DNA of 64,000 bases from an uncultured delta proteobacterium. Lineage in GTDB: Bacteria > Myxococcota_A > UBA9160 > JAFDET01. The notes below the pieces were generated by a model, which saw only the letters and a program-made list of their open reading frames with translations, made no database searches and was not told the origin of the DNA. Shown piece after piece: positions 34,072 through 41,564 of the stretch. The stretch lies in the NCBI GenBank assembly GCA_947259215.1, contig CAMYLJ010000025.1, positions 1-64,000 on the forward strand, read 5' to 3'. A program made the position numbers and the translations under genes. Numbering within the stretch: the first letter of the stretch is position 1; every line of letters starts with the position of its first letter.

Positions 34072-35321
34072 CACGCAGGCTGCTGACGGGCAACGGCGCC
34101 GCCGCCTGGGGCGCCCGCCTCGCGGGTGTGGACTACGTGCCCGCCTTTCCCATCACGCCCCAGACCGAGATCATCGAGACCCTGGGCCGTTGGATCGCGG
34201 CCGGCGAGCTCGATGCGCGCATGGTGACGCTGGACTCCGAACACTCGATGCTGACGGCGGCGGGCGCCGCCGCCGCCACCGGCGTCCGCGTCTTCAGCGC
34301 GACCTCCAGCCAGGGCCTGCTCTACGCCATGGAGATGATCTACACGGTGGCAGGCTGGCGCGCGCCCTTCGTGCTGGTGAACGTCTCGCGCGCGCTCGCG
34401 GCCCCCGTGACCCTCGAGCCGGATCACAACGACGTCCTTGCCGCGCGCGACAGCGGCTTCCTCCAGATCCACTGCGCCACCTGCCAGGAGGTGGTGGACA
34501 GCGTGATCCTGGCGTACCGGCTGGTGGAGGACCGTCGCGTGCGGCTGCCCGTGATCGTCAACCTCGACGGGTTCTACCTCTCCTTCACGCGCGAGCCCGT
34601 CGAGCTGCCGGAGCCCGAGGCCGTCGCGCGTTTCCTGCCGGCCTTCGACCCAGAGAACATCCGCTTCCGGGCCAGCAGGCCCATCAGCCAGGCGGTGGCC
34701 GTGCTGGGCGGAGGCCCCTACTCCTACTTCCGCTACGAGATGCACCGGGCCGCCCGCAACGCCGTCACGGTCTACGACGAGATCGCCCGGGAGTTCGAAG
34801 CGGGCTTCGGCCGCCAGCACGGGGCGCTCGAGGCATACCGCAGCGAGGACGCCGAGGTCGTCTTCTTCATGATGGGCTCGTTCGCCACGAAGGCGAAGGC
34901 GGCCGTGGAGAGCCTGCGCGCCGCCGGACAGCGGGTGGGGCTCGTGCGGCCGCGACTGCTGCGACCCTACCCGACACAGGCGGTTCGCAGCGCGCTGGCC
35001 GGCGTGCGCGGCGTGGCGGTCGTCGATCAGAACCTCTCGATGGGTCAGGGGGGCGTGCTGCACGCGGAGCTGGCCGCGGCGCTCCAGGGACAGCCCGGTC
35101 AGGCGCCGCTCCTGGTCAGCTTCATCGGCGGACTCGGCGGCCGCGACATCCGCCCCGAGGAATTCGACGAGATGGTGGCGGTAACGCGACGCGCCGTGCA
35201 AGCGGGGTGCGCACCGGAGCCGAGGCTCCTCTACACCGAGCACGAGCTGCGGGAGGTGCGCAAGCTCCAGGGCATCGGCCTGGCGGAGCGGCACGAGCTC
35301 GACGCGGGAGAGACGCCATGA
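34068..35321 (+). CDS. 2-oxoacid:ferredoxin oxidoreductase, alpha subunit
   Basis: 417 residues. Thiamine-enzyme alpha subunit with the N-terminal pyrimidine-binding domain (TGNGAAAWGARLAGVDYVPA, then FPITPQTEIIETL) and the conserved LDSEHSMLTAAGAAAA / FSATSSQGLLYAMEM segment. Domain II follows (FFMMGSFATKAKAAVESL, RPRLLRPYP). These are PorA-type features. The 2-oxoacid substrate (pyruvate, 2-oxoglutarate or a branched-chain acid) cannot be read from the sequence. The GTG start overlaps the upstream stop and the stop overlaps the beta start. Confidence 0.92.
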   Translation: MTRRLLTGNGAAAWGARLAGVDYVPAFPITPQTEIIETLGRWIAAGELDARMVTLDSEHSMLTAAGAAAATGVRVFSATSSQGLLYAMEMIYTVAGWRAPFVLVNVSRALAAPVTLEPDHNDVLAARDSGFLQIHCATCQEVVDSVILAYRLVEDRRVRLPVIVNLDGFYLSFTREPVELPEPEAVARFLPAFDPENIRFRASRPISQAVAVLGGGPYSYFRYEMHRAARNAVTVYDEIAREFEAGFGRQHGALEAYRSEDAEVVFFMMGSFATKAKAAVESLRAAGQRVGLVRPRLLRPYPTQAVRSALAGVRGVAVVDQNLSMGQGGVLHAELAAALQGQPGQAPLLVSFIGGLGGRDIRPEEFDEMVAVTRRAVQAGCAPEPRLLYTEHELREVRKLQGIGLAERHELDAGETP

Positions 35322-36235
35322 GCGAGTCCGCGTTCCGGCGCATGCAGGACCTTCCCTCCACGCACCTGCTGGGCGGAGGCACGGCCATGTGCGCGGGCTG
35401 TGGCGGCCTCCAGGCGCTGCACGAGATCTACGACGTGCTGGGCGAGAAGACCGTCTTCGTGAACGCCGCAGGCTGCATGACCCTGCTCTCGATCTACCCG
35501 TTCACTCCCTTTCGGGGCTCGTGGCTCTACACCTCCATGGCGTCGGCGCCGGCCGGCGCCCAGGGCGTGCGCGACGCGCTGGACATCCTGCTGGCCAAGG
35601 GCCGCTTGCCCCGAGAAGAAGACCTGGAGGTCGCGGTGCTGACGGGAGACGGCGCGGCCTACGGGATGGGGCTCTCGGCCACCTCGGGCGCCATCGAGCG
35701 CGATCTCGACTTCCTCTACGTCTGCTACGACAACGAGGGCTACGGCAACACGGGCCAGCAGGCCTCGGGCGCCACGCCTCACGGCGCGCGAACCGCCACC
35801 AGCACCGGGGCGAGCGGGTATCCGGGCTTCAAGAAGGACCTGTTCGGCATCTGGGCAGCGCATCGGCCGACGTATGTGGCGACCGTGATCGGCGCCGAGC
35901 CGCTCGACCTGGCTCGCAAGATCGAGAAGGCGAAGAGCCTCCGGGGTCCCCGACTGATCCTGGCGCTGGCACCGTGCCCCACGGGCTGGGAGTACGACCC
36001 CGCCGATTCGGTGGAGATCGGCCGGCTGGCGGTGCGCACCGGAGTCTGGCCCCTGAAGGAGTACGTCGACGGGCGCGTGGTGCACACCAAGGTGCGCAAG
36101 CCCCGCCTCCCGGTGGAAGAGTACCTGCGCAAGCAGGGGCGCTACGCCCACCTCTTCGAGCCCGAGCGCAACGAAGAGCTGCTGGCCGAGATCCAGGGGC
36201 GCGTCGATCGCTACTGGGAGGCGGCCGGGGAATGA
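35318..36235 (+). CDS. 2-oxoacid:ferredoxin oxidoreductase, beta subunit
   Basis: 305 residues. Thiamine diphosphate-binding subunit: GDGAAYGMG (110-118) and DNEGYGNTG (138-146) bind the cofactor and Mg2+. Cysteines in MCAGCGG (25, 28), NAAGCM (53) and LAPCPTGW (about 217) match the four ligands of the proximal 4Fe-4S cluster of PorB proteins. With alpha and gamma-delta it oxidises a 2-oxoacid to acyl-CoA + CO2 + reduced ferredoxin. It is coupled by ATGA overlaps on both sides. Confidence 0.92.
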   Translation: MSESAFRRMQDLPSTHLLGGGTAMCAGCGGLQALHEIYDVLGEKTVFVNAAGCMTLLSIYPFTPFRGSWLYTSMASAPAGAQGVRDALDILLAKGRLPREEDLEVAVLTGDGAAYGMGLSATSGAIERDLDFLYVCYDNEGYGNTGQQASGATPHGARTATSTGASGYPGFKKDLFGIWAAHRPTYVATVIGAEPLDLARKIEKAKSLRGPRLILALAPCPTGWEYDPADSVEIGRLAVRTGVWPLKEYVDGRVVHTKVRKPRLPVEEYLRKQGRYAHLFEPERNEELLAEIQGRVDRYWEAAGE

Positions 36236-37584
36236 GCCAGCCGCCGTCGCGGCGCGAGCGCGTGCTGATCCTCGGCGCCGCGGGCCGCGACTTCCACGAC
36301 TTCAATCTGCTCTATCGCGACGACCCGGGTGTCGAGGTCGTGGCCTTCACGGCGGCGCAGATCCCGGGCATCCAGGGCCGCCGCTACCCGGCTTCGCTGG
36401 CCGGCCCCCTCTATCCCGACGGAATTCCCATCCGAGACGAGGCCGAGCTCGAGGCCCTGATCGCGAGCCACGAGGTGCAGCGCGTGGTCTTCGCCTACAG
36501 CGATCTGTCCCACGCGGAGGTGATGCACCGCGCCTCGCGCGCGCTGGCGGCAGGCGCCGACTTCTCGCTCCCGGGACCACGCGCCACCATGCTGCGCTCC
36601 TCGCTACCGGTGATCGCGGTATCCGCCGTGCGAACCGGCTGCGGAAAGTCCCAGACCGCGCGCTGGCTCGCCGCGCGCCTGCGCGAGCGCGGCAACCGCG
36701 TCTCGGCCGTCCGCCATCCCATGCCCTACGGCGATCTGGAGCGCCAGCGGCTCCAACGCTTCGCGAGCCGCGCGGATCTCGACGCCGCCGCCTGCACCGC
36801 GGAGGAACGCGAGGAGTACGAGCCCTACATCGAGGCGGGAGCGGTCATCTTCGCGGGCGTGGACTACGGCGCCGTGCTGGCGGCCGCAGAAGAGGAGGCC
36901 GACCTGATCCTCTGGGACGGCGGCAACAACGACTTCCCGTTCTTCGCACCCGACTGGCACGTCGTGCTGGTAGACGCGTTGCGCCCCGATCAGGTGGCGA
37001 GCCACCACCCAGGCGAAACCGTGCTCCGGATGGCCGACGTGGTCGTGATCAACAAGGTGTCCTCGGCGGGAAGCGAGGCCGTCGCGCGGGCGCTGGCCGG
37101 GGTTCGAGCCCTGCGGCCCGCGACGCCCATCGTGCACGCGTCCTCGCCCGTCACGCTCGACGACCCCGAGGCCGTGCGCGGGCGCCGGGCGCTGGTGGTG
37201 GACGACGGTCCCACCCTCACCCACGGCGGCATGGCCTACGGCGCCGCCTGGGTGGCGGCCACGGCCGCCGGCGCCGCCGAGATCGTGGACCCACGCCCGT
37301 GGGCGGCACCGCCGCTGCGCCGCGTCCTCGACGCCTACCCGCACCTCGGGCCGGTCCTGCCGGCGCTCGGCTACGGACCGGAGCAGCTCGACGCATTGCG
37401 CCGCTCCCTGGACGATGCCGACGCGGACGTCATCGTCAGCGGCACACCGCTCGACCTGGCCCGGCTGATTCCGCTGCGCAAGCCGGTGGTGCGCGCTCGC
37501 TACTCCTACGCCGACGGGAAGTCGCCCTCCCTCGCGGCACTCCTGGACGACTTCCTGGACGCGAATCCCGGAGTGTCCCGATGA
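36232..37584 (+). CDS. Cyclic 2,3-diphosphoglycerate synthetase-like P-loop NTPase
   Basis: 450-residue cytoplasmic protein. The N-terminal 125 residues form a Rossmann-like domain (RVLILGAAGRDFHDFN). A P-loop NTPase domain follows, with SAVRTGCGKSQTARWLA (about 131-147), ILWDGGNNDFPF as Walker B region and VVVINKVSS resembling the NKxD base-specificity motif of GTPases. It belongs with the archaeal cyclic 2,3-diphosphoglycerate synthetase and its bacterial relatives (COG2403), whose bacterial function is not established. It is coupled to the ferredoxin oxidoreductase beta gene upstream and carbamate kinase downstream. That close pairing suggests a role in the same pathway. Confidence 0.82.
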   Translation: MSQPPSRRERVLILGAAGRDFHDFNLLYRDDPGVEVVAFTAAQIPGIQGRRYPASLAGPLYPDGIPIRDEAELEALIASHEVQRVVFAYSDLSHAEVMHRASRALAAGADFSLPGPRATMLRSSLPVIAVSAVRTGCGKSQTARWLAARLRERGNRVSAVRHPMPYGDLERQRLQRFASRADLDAAACTAEEREEYEPYIEAGAVIFAGVDYGAVLAAAEEEADLILWDGGNNDFPFFAPDWHVVLVDALRPDQVASHHPGETVLRMADVVVINKVSSAGSEAVARALAGVRALRPATPIVHASSPVTLDDPEAVRGRRALVVDDGPTLTHGGMAYGAAWVAATAAGAAEIVDPRPWAAPPLRRVLDAYPHLGPVLPALGYGPEQLDALRRSLDDADADVIVSGTPLDLARLIPLRKPVVRARYSYADGKSPSLAALLDDFLDANPGVSR

Positions 37585-38492
37585 GGGTGGTGATCGCACT
37601 GGGCGGCAACGCCCTGGCGCGCCGGGGCGAAGCCCTGGAGGAGCGTACCCAGCGTGCGCGGGTGCAGGAGGCGGTGTCGGCGCTGGCGGACGTGGCGCGC
37701 GCCCACGACGTCGTCGTCACCCACGGCAACGGGCCCCAGGTCGGACTGCTGGCGCTCCAGGCCCAGTCACTGCGGGACCCGGAGCCCTATCCGCTGGATG
37801 CGCTCGGGGCCGAGAGCGAGGGGCTCATCGGCTACTGGCTCGAAGTCGAGCTGGCCAACGCGTTTCCGACGAGCGAGGTGGCGACCCTGCTCACCCAGGT
37901 GGAGGTGGACGCCGACGACCCGAGCTTCCGCGCGCCGACGAAGCCCATCGGTCCTCGGCTCGAGGCCAAGGAGGCGGCGGCGTTCGAGCAGCGCCTAGGC
38001 TGGCGCTTCGTCGAGGAAGACGGCGGCTTCCGGCGAGTGGTGCCTTCGCCCGAGCCCCGACGCATTCGCGAGCTGCGCACCATCGAGCGGCTGGTGGAGG
38101 CCGGCGTCCTCGTGGTGTGCGCCGGCGGAGGCGGTATCCCCGTGATCTCCACGCAGCAGATGGGCCTGCGAGGTGTGGAGGCCGTGATCGACAAGGACCT
38201 GACGGCAGCCCTGCTGGCGCGGGAACTCGCTGCCGAGCGCCTGCTCCTGCTGACGGACGTCCCGGCGGTGTACGCCGACTGGCCCGCGCGCGAGCGCCCC
38301 CTGCGCGAAGCGTCGCCGGCGGAGCTGCGGGCGCTGGCGCTCGATCCCGGCTCGATGGGGCCGAAGGTCGAGGCCGCCTGCCGTTTCGCCGAGGCCGGCG
38401 GCGTGGCTGCGATCGGGGCCCTGGCCGAAGCCCGGGCGGTCTTCGCCGGCGAGGCCGGAACCCGGGTCGCCGCGCCCTCCCACGCCCGCTAG
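37581..38492 (+). CDS. arcC: Carbamate kinase
   Basis: 303-residue amino-acid-kinase-family enzyme: carbamoyl phosphate + ADP = carbamate + ATP. It has IALGGNAL at the N-terminus, VTHGNGPQVGLLALQ (about 46-60), CAGGGGIPV (near 180), VIDKDLTAALLA and the C-terminal GSMGPKVEAA. No arginine deiminase or ornithine carbamoyltransferase is nearby, so this is not an arginine-deiminase operon. Here it ends a coupled operon whose earlier enzymes release NH3 and CO2, the components of carbamate. The stop shares CTAG with the convergent gene at 38489. Confidence 0.93.
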   Translation: MRVVIALGGNALARRGEALEERTQRARVQEAVSALADVARAHDVVVTHGNGPQVGLLALQAQSLRDPEPYPLDALGAESEGLIGYWLEVELANAFPTSEVATLLTQVEVDADDPSFRAPTKPIGPRLEAKEAAAFEQRLGWRFVEEDGGFRRVVPSPEPRRIRELRTIERLVEAGVLVVCAGGGGIPVISTQQMGLRGVEAVIDKDLTAALLARELAAERLLLLTDVPAVYADWPARERPLREASPAELRALALDPGSMGPKVEAACRFAEAGGVAAIGALAEARAVFAGEAGTRVAAPSHAR

Positions 38493-38758
38493 GGGCGGCG
38501 GGAGAAGGGGGCGACGAGGCGCTCGAGCAGCGGGAGCAGCGCCCGCAGCGGGGCGCGCGTCGTGATCTCGATGAGGTCGTGGAGCGTGATCCGGCTCCGC
38601 ACGCGCCGGGCGACGCGCTGGTCGAGGTCGCCGGGCGGCTCGGCCTCGTCCTCCCGCAGCAGCGCCAGCAGGCGGGCGGTGGCGCGCGCGTCCTCGTACG
38701 GGTCGTCGCCCCGCACGGGCGCCGGACCGCCCGGAGCGGGTCGCTCCGGGCGCGCCAC
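38489..38758 (-). CDS. Small 89-residue protein, paralogue of the sigma-linked protein at 40076
   Basis: Unknown function. Its middle (LLALLREDEAEPPGDL, RRVRSRITLHDLIEITT) aligns with the 89-residue protein at 40076-40345, keeping LL-x2-LR-x-D, P-x-DL, R-x-VR-x2-IT-x2-DLI and TT. The C-terminal helix here is amphipathic, not a clear membrane span. The GTG start lies one base beyond the DUF4332 stop, so it is the last gene of the MscL-sigma-MscS operon. Two related proteins at the middle and end of one operon suggest duplicated partner or regulator functions. Confidence 0.65.
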   Translation of the reverse strand: MARPERPAPGGPAPVRGDDPYEDARATARLLALLREDEAEPPGDLDQRVARRVRSRITLHDLIEITTRAPLRALLPLLERLVAPFSRRP

Positions 38759-38759
38759 G

Positions 38760-39167
38760 CTAGTGCTCGACCTTCGGGGGGAGCTGCCGGGCCTGCTCGA
38801 CCCAGCCGGTCACCACCGCGACGCTGGGCGCGCGCCGGGTGAGCTTCTGCCTCTCGTTCACCTCCGCCAGCGTGGTGGCCAGGTTCTCCGCCTTGCGGGT
38901 CGCCAGCTCCCTCACCGTGTCCACGCCGGAGGACTCGAGCAGCTCGGCGAACTGGCCCCCGATGCCCCAGATGCGGAGGAGGTCGGCCATGTTGACCCAC
39001 TTCAGGATCTGCGAGTCGCCGATTCCCGAGGCGTCGGCGATCTGCCTGCGCCCGCTCGGGGTGCAACCTCGTTCCAGCAGCTCGCCGGTGTTCTTGATGC
39101 CGGCCGCGGCCAGCTTCTCGGCGTTGGCGGGACCGATCCCCTCGATCTTCTGGATGGGCTTGCGCAT
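38760..39167 (-). CDS. DUF4332 helix-hairpin-helix protein
   Basis: 135 residues with two helix-hairpin-helix-like units, IEGIGPANAEKLAAAGIKNT (about 8-27) and MADLLRIWGIGGQFAELLES (about 60-79). This is the DUF4332 pattern (related to nonspecific DNA-binding HhH folds); the function is unknown. The ATG at 39167 is chosen because AGGAGGAA precedes it and the family starts at this point. It lies 93 bases after the MscS-type gene on the same strand. Confidence 0.8.
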   Translation of the reverse strand: MRKPIQKIEGIGPANAEKLAAAGIKNTGELLERGCTPSGRRQIADASGIGDSQILKWVNMADLLRIWGIGGQFAELLESSGVDTVRELATRKAENLATTLAEVNERQKLTRRAPSVAVVTGWVEQARQLPPKVEH

Positions 39168-39260
39168 GCCGACGCTTCCTCCTGGATGGCCCGAGGCCCT
39201 CGAACCCATCAATGCGGTCGCGCGTGAAACCGGCACAAGCGCCCTCCCGGCTGGCTGCGC

Positions 39261-40079
39261 CTACTTGATCACCTCGTCGACGAGCTTCGCGTTCGGCACG
39301 CGCCAGGTGCGATCCCCGTCACGGAAGACCGTGTGGACGGGACCGATCTCCTCCACCACCCCGCGCTCGCCCACCACCTCCAGCGACGCCTCGCTGGGAA
39401 GGGTCTGACGCAGGTAGTGGCCCGCCAGGATCCCGCGAACCACGTCCTTCGCGCCGAGCGCGAAGGCGAGCCCCATGCCGGCCACCAGAGCCGCCACCGT
39501 CACCGTGATCACCGTGATCAGGATCTGGGTGTCCACACCGAGCTGCTCGAGGGTGACCACGCCCACCATCACGACGATCGCGGTCCGGGCCACCGCCCCG
39601 AGACCCTCCGCGTAGGAGACGTTGGCCGCCGCGGCGCCCGATGTCACGATGTTCCCCACGAAGCGCGCCAGGAAGACGCCGGCCGCCAGCACCAGGGCCG
39701 CCGAGATCACGCTCGGGACGTAGCCGAGGACGCGGCGGATGGCGTCGGAGACGGCCTCGAGCCCCAGGATCTGGGAGGCCGCCATGATGAACATGATCAT
39801 CAGCAGCCAGTAGAGGACGCCGCCCACGATCTCGCTGGGCGTCGTCGTCATGGAGGTGCCCTCGAGCGCCCGGGAGACGCCCGTCCTCTCCAGCAGGGTG
39901 TCGAGCCCCGCACGAATCGAGCGCTCGACCACCGCGCGCAGCATGCGGGCGAGGATCCAGCCCAGCAGGAGCACGAAGAGCGCTCCCACCAGCTTGGGCA
40001 GGTACTGGATCACGGCCTGGGACGTGTCGGTCAGCATCGAGAGCAGAAGCTCCCGGATCTCGAGGAACTGCTCGGTCAT
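39261..40079 (-). CDS. MscS-family mechanosensitive channel
   Basis: 272 residues. About five hydrophobic segments are followed by a small beta domain. The first helices are of the conserved-TM type (LVGALFVLLLGWILARMLRA). The pore-helix region is VTVAALVAGMGLAFALGAKDVVRGILAGHYL, whose Ala/Gly packing is typical of MscS-type channels. The upper vestibule domain is short (VGERGVVEEIGPVHTVFRD, RTWRVPNAKLVDEVI). It would release solutes on hypo-osmotic shock. The ATG overlaps the preceding 89-residue gene by four bases, tying it to the ECF sigma factor. Confidence 0.87.
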   Translation of the reverse strand: MTEQFLEIRELLLSMLTDTSQAVIQYLPKLVGALFVLLLGWILARMLRAVVERSIRAGLDTLLERTGVSRALEGTSMTTTPSEIVGGVLYWLLMIMFIMAASQILGLEAVSDAIRRVLGYVPSVISAALVLAAGVFLARFVGNIVTSGAAAANVSYAEGLGAVARTAIVVMVGVVTLEQLGVDTQILITVITVTVAALVAGMGLAFALGAKDVVRGILAGHYLRQTLPSEASLEVVGERGVVEEIGPVHTVFRDGDRTWRVPNAKLVDEVIK

Positions 40080-40345
40080 TGTTCGGGTCTCCCGTCGTTG
40101 GGTTCGCGGTTGGTCGGTTCGGATTCGCCCCCCAGCATCGCGACGATCAGGTCGACCAGCGGGGCGCAGAAGCGCAGGATGAAGACGAAGGTGGTCAGGT
40201 CGATCAGATCCCTCGTCGTGATCAATGCGCGGACCTTCCGGATCGTCTTGTCCGGGAGGTCGGGCGGGGTCTCGGACGCGTCGTCGCGCAGGACCTCCAG
40301 GAGCTCCTCCGCGATCTCCTCGTCGGGCCGGGGCTCATTCGCCAT
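40076..40345 (-). CDS. Small 89-residue membrane protein, candidate sigma-factor partner
   Basis: The acidic, helical N-terminus (EEIAEELLEVLRDDASETPP) is followed by RKVRALITTRDLIDLTT and one hydrophobic stretch of about 20 residues (TFVFILRFCAPLVDLIVAML), then a polar tail. It overlaps the end of the ECF sigma gene by 11 bases and the MscS gene by four. A small membrane protein co-translated with an ECF factor is the usual setting of an anti-sigma factor, but no zinc or ASD motif is present, so the role is inferred. It is paralogous to the protein at 38489. Confidence 0.68.
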   Translation of the reverse strand: MANEPRPDEEIAEELLEVLRDDASETPPDLPDKTIRKVRALITTRDLIDLTTFVFILRFCAPLVDLIVAMLGGESEPTNREPNDGRPEQ

Positions 40346-40928
40346 CGTCGTTCTCCCCCGCGGAGGCGCGCCGCTGGGCGGCCTCCGCGAGACGCTGTTC
40401 GTACAGCTCGCGCAGGCGCTTCGCGCCACGCGAGACGCGCATCTTGACGGCGGGCTCGCTGAGGTCGAGCTCCTGCGCGATGTCGGGAAACGAGTGCCCC
40501 TCGACGAAACGCATGAGGAGGGGGATGCGCGTCCCGGGCTCGAGCTCGTCGAGGAGCTCGAGCACGACCTTGCGCAGCGAGGGGTCGGAGGCTTCGGGCG
40601 CCGTGGTCCGCGGGGCCTCGTCCGCCACCGCCTCCCGCTTGCGCTCCTGCTGGGCCCGCTGGCGCAGGGCCATGCGACAGGCATTCAGGGTGACGACGTT
40701 CAGCCAGTGCCCGAACGGCCGCTCGAAGCGATAGCGCGGCAGGTTGCGGAAGGCGGCCAGGAAGACCTCCTGGGCCGCCTCCTCCGCGTCCGGGCGCGAG
40801 CGCAGGATGCGGTAGGCGCGCTGGTAGACGCGCGAGGAGTGGCGCCGTACCAGCTCGTCGAAGGCCCGGGTTCCGTACGGGAGCTCGCCTTGCGCGCGCT
40901 CGACGAGCTCCCGATCGGGATCGGTCAT
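40335..40928 (-). CDS. ECF-type RNA polymerase sigma factor
   Basis: 197 residues with sigma region 2 (VYQRAYRILRSRPDAEEAAQ, then EVFLAAFRNLPRYR, about 33-66) and region 4 (LLMRFVEGHSFPDIAQELDL, then SEPAVKMRVSRGAKRLREL, about 135-175). An Asp/Glu-rich tail follows. ECF sigma factors direct stress-specific transcription and are normally held by an anti-sigma factor. It starts seven bases after mscL and precedes an 89-residue membrane protein and an MscS channel, so an envelope or osmotic-stress regulon is likely. I did not find an obvious GAAC-type autoregulated promoter upstream of mscL. Confidence 0.93.
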   Translation of the reverse strand: MTDPDRELVERAQGELPYGTRAFDELVRRHSSRVYQRAYRILRSRPDAEEAAQEVFLAAFRNLPRYRFERPFGHWLNVVTLNACRMALRQRAQQERKREAVADEAPRTTAPEASDPSLRKVVLELLDELEPGTRIPLLMRFVEGHSFPDIAQELDLSEPAVKMRVSRGAKRLRELYEQRLAEAAQRRASAGENDDGE

Positions 40929-40935
40929 GCGCGCG

Positions 40936-41349
40936 TCAGGAGGACCGCGCTTGCAGGAGGTCGCGGATCTCGGTCAGCAGCACTTCGTCCGCGGGGGGAG
41001 GCGCCGGGGCCTCCTCCTCCTTCTTCTTCAGCGAGTTCATGCCCTTCACCAGCATGAAGACGGCGAAGGCCACGATCAGGAAGTCGATCAGGGTGTTGAT
41101 GAAGGCGCCGTACTGGATCGTCGCCGCGCCGGCCGCCTCGGCTGCCTCGAGGGACTCGAAGCTGGAGCCACCGAGCGCGATGAACAGGTTGCTGAAGTTC
41201 ACCCCCCCGAGCAGCTCGCCGATGGGAGGCATCATCACGCCGTTGGTGAACGAGGTCACCACGTCCTTGAACGCGGCCCCGATGATGATGCCGACCGCCA
41301 TGTCGAGGACGTTGCCTCGCATGGCGAACTTCTTGAACTCTTCAAACAT
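40936..41349 (-). CDS. mscL: Large-conductance mechanosensitive channel
   Basis: 137 residues. Msc[21 protein letters not shown] (N-terminal amphipathic helix and start of TM1), [20 protein letters not shown] (end of TM1 and loop), TM2 [20 protein letters not shown], and a C-terminal helix bundle ([13 protein letters not shown]). The Gly and Ala pattern of the gate is intact. The ATG at 41349 is supported by GGGAGGGAGAG and the family N-terminus. It is the first gene of an operon with an ECF sigma factor and an MscS channel. Confidence 0.95.
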   Translation of the reverse strand: MFEEFKKFAMRGNVLDMAVGIIIGAAFKDVVTSFTNGVMMPPIGELLGGVNFSNLFIALGGSSFESLEAAEAAGAATIQYGAFINTLIDFLIVAFAVFMLVKGMNSLKKKEEEAPAPPPADEVLLTEIRDLLQARSS

Positions 41350-41505
41350 GGGGAATCTCTCCCTCCCGGGCTCGAGGTTGCGGCGTGCCCCCCGCAGGGG
41401 CGCCCGCCAGGGCTCGACCCTTCTAATGCAGGAGAGCCCGAAAAAGCAACACCGGAGTGACGTCGCCACGCCGGCTGCGCGCGAAGGACGCGGCGCCCGG
41501 CCGGC

Positions 41506-41534
41506 TTGACCGGGATTGACTTCGAGAGTACACC
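41506..41534 (+). promoter_or_regulatory. Possible promoter of the cyclase-AAA gene
   Basis: TTGACC (41506-41511) and TACACC (41529-41534) are spaced by 17 bases, 30 bases before the ATG at 41565. A second TTGACT lies at 41516. The -10 match is weak. The rest of the 215-base divergent gap to mscL has no other clear signal. Confidence 0.3.
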
Positions 41535-41564
41535 GAACCGACGCTACGCGGAGGCGCCTCTCGG

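Noticed and set aside
37581-38492. Arginine-deiminase pathway for the carbamate kinase
   Set aside because: No arginine deiminase, ornithine carbamoyltransferase or arginine/ornithine antiporter gene is in the window, and arcC is coupled to other genes.
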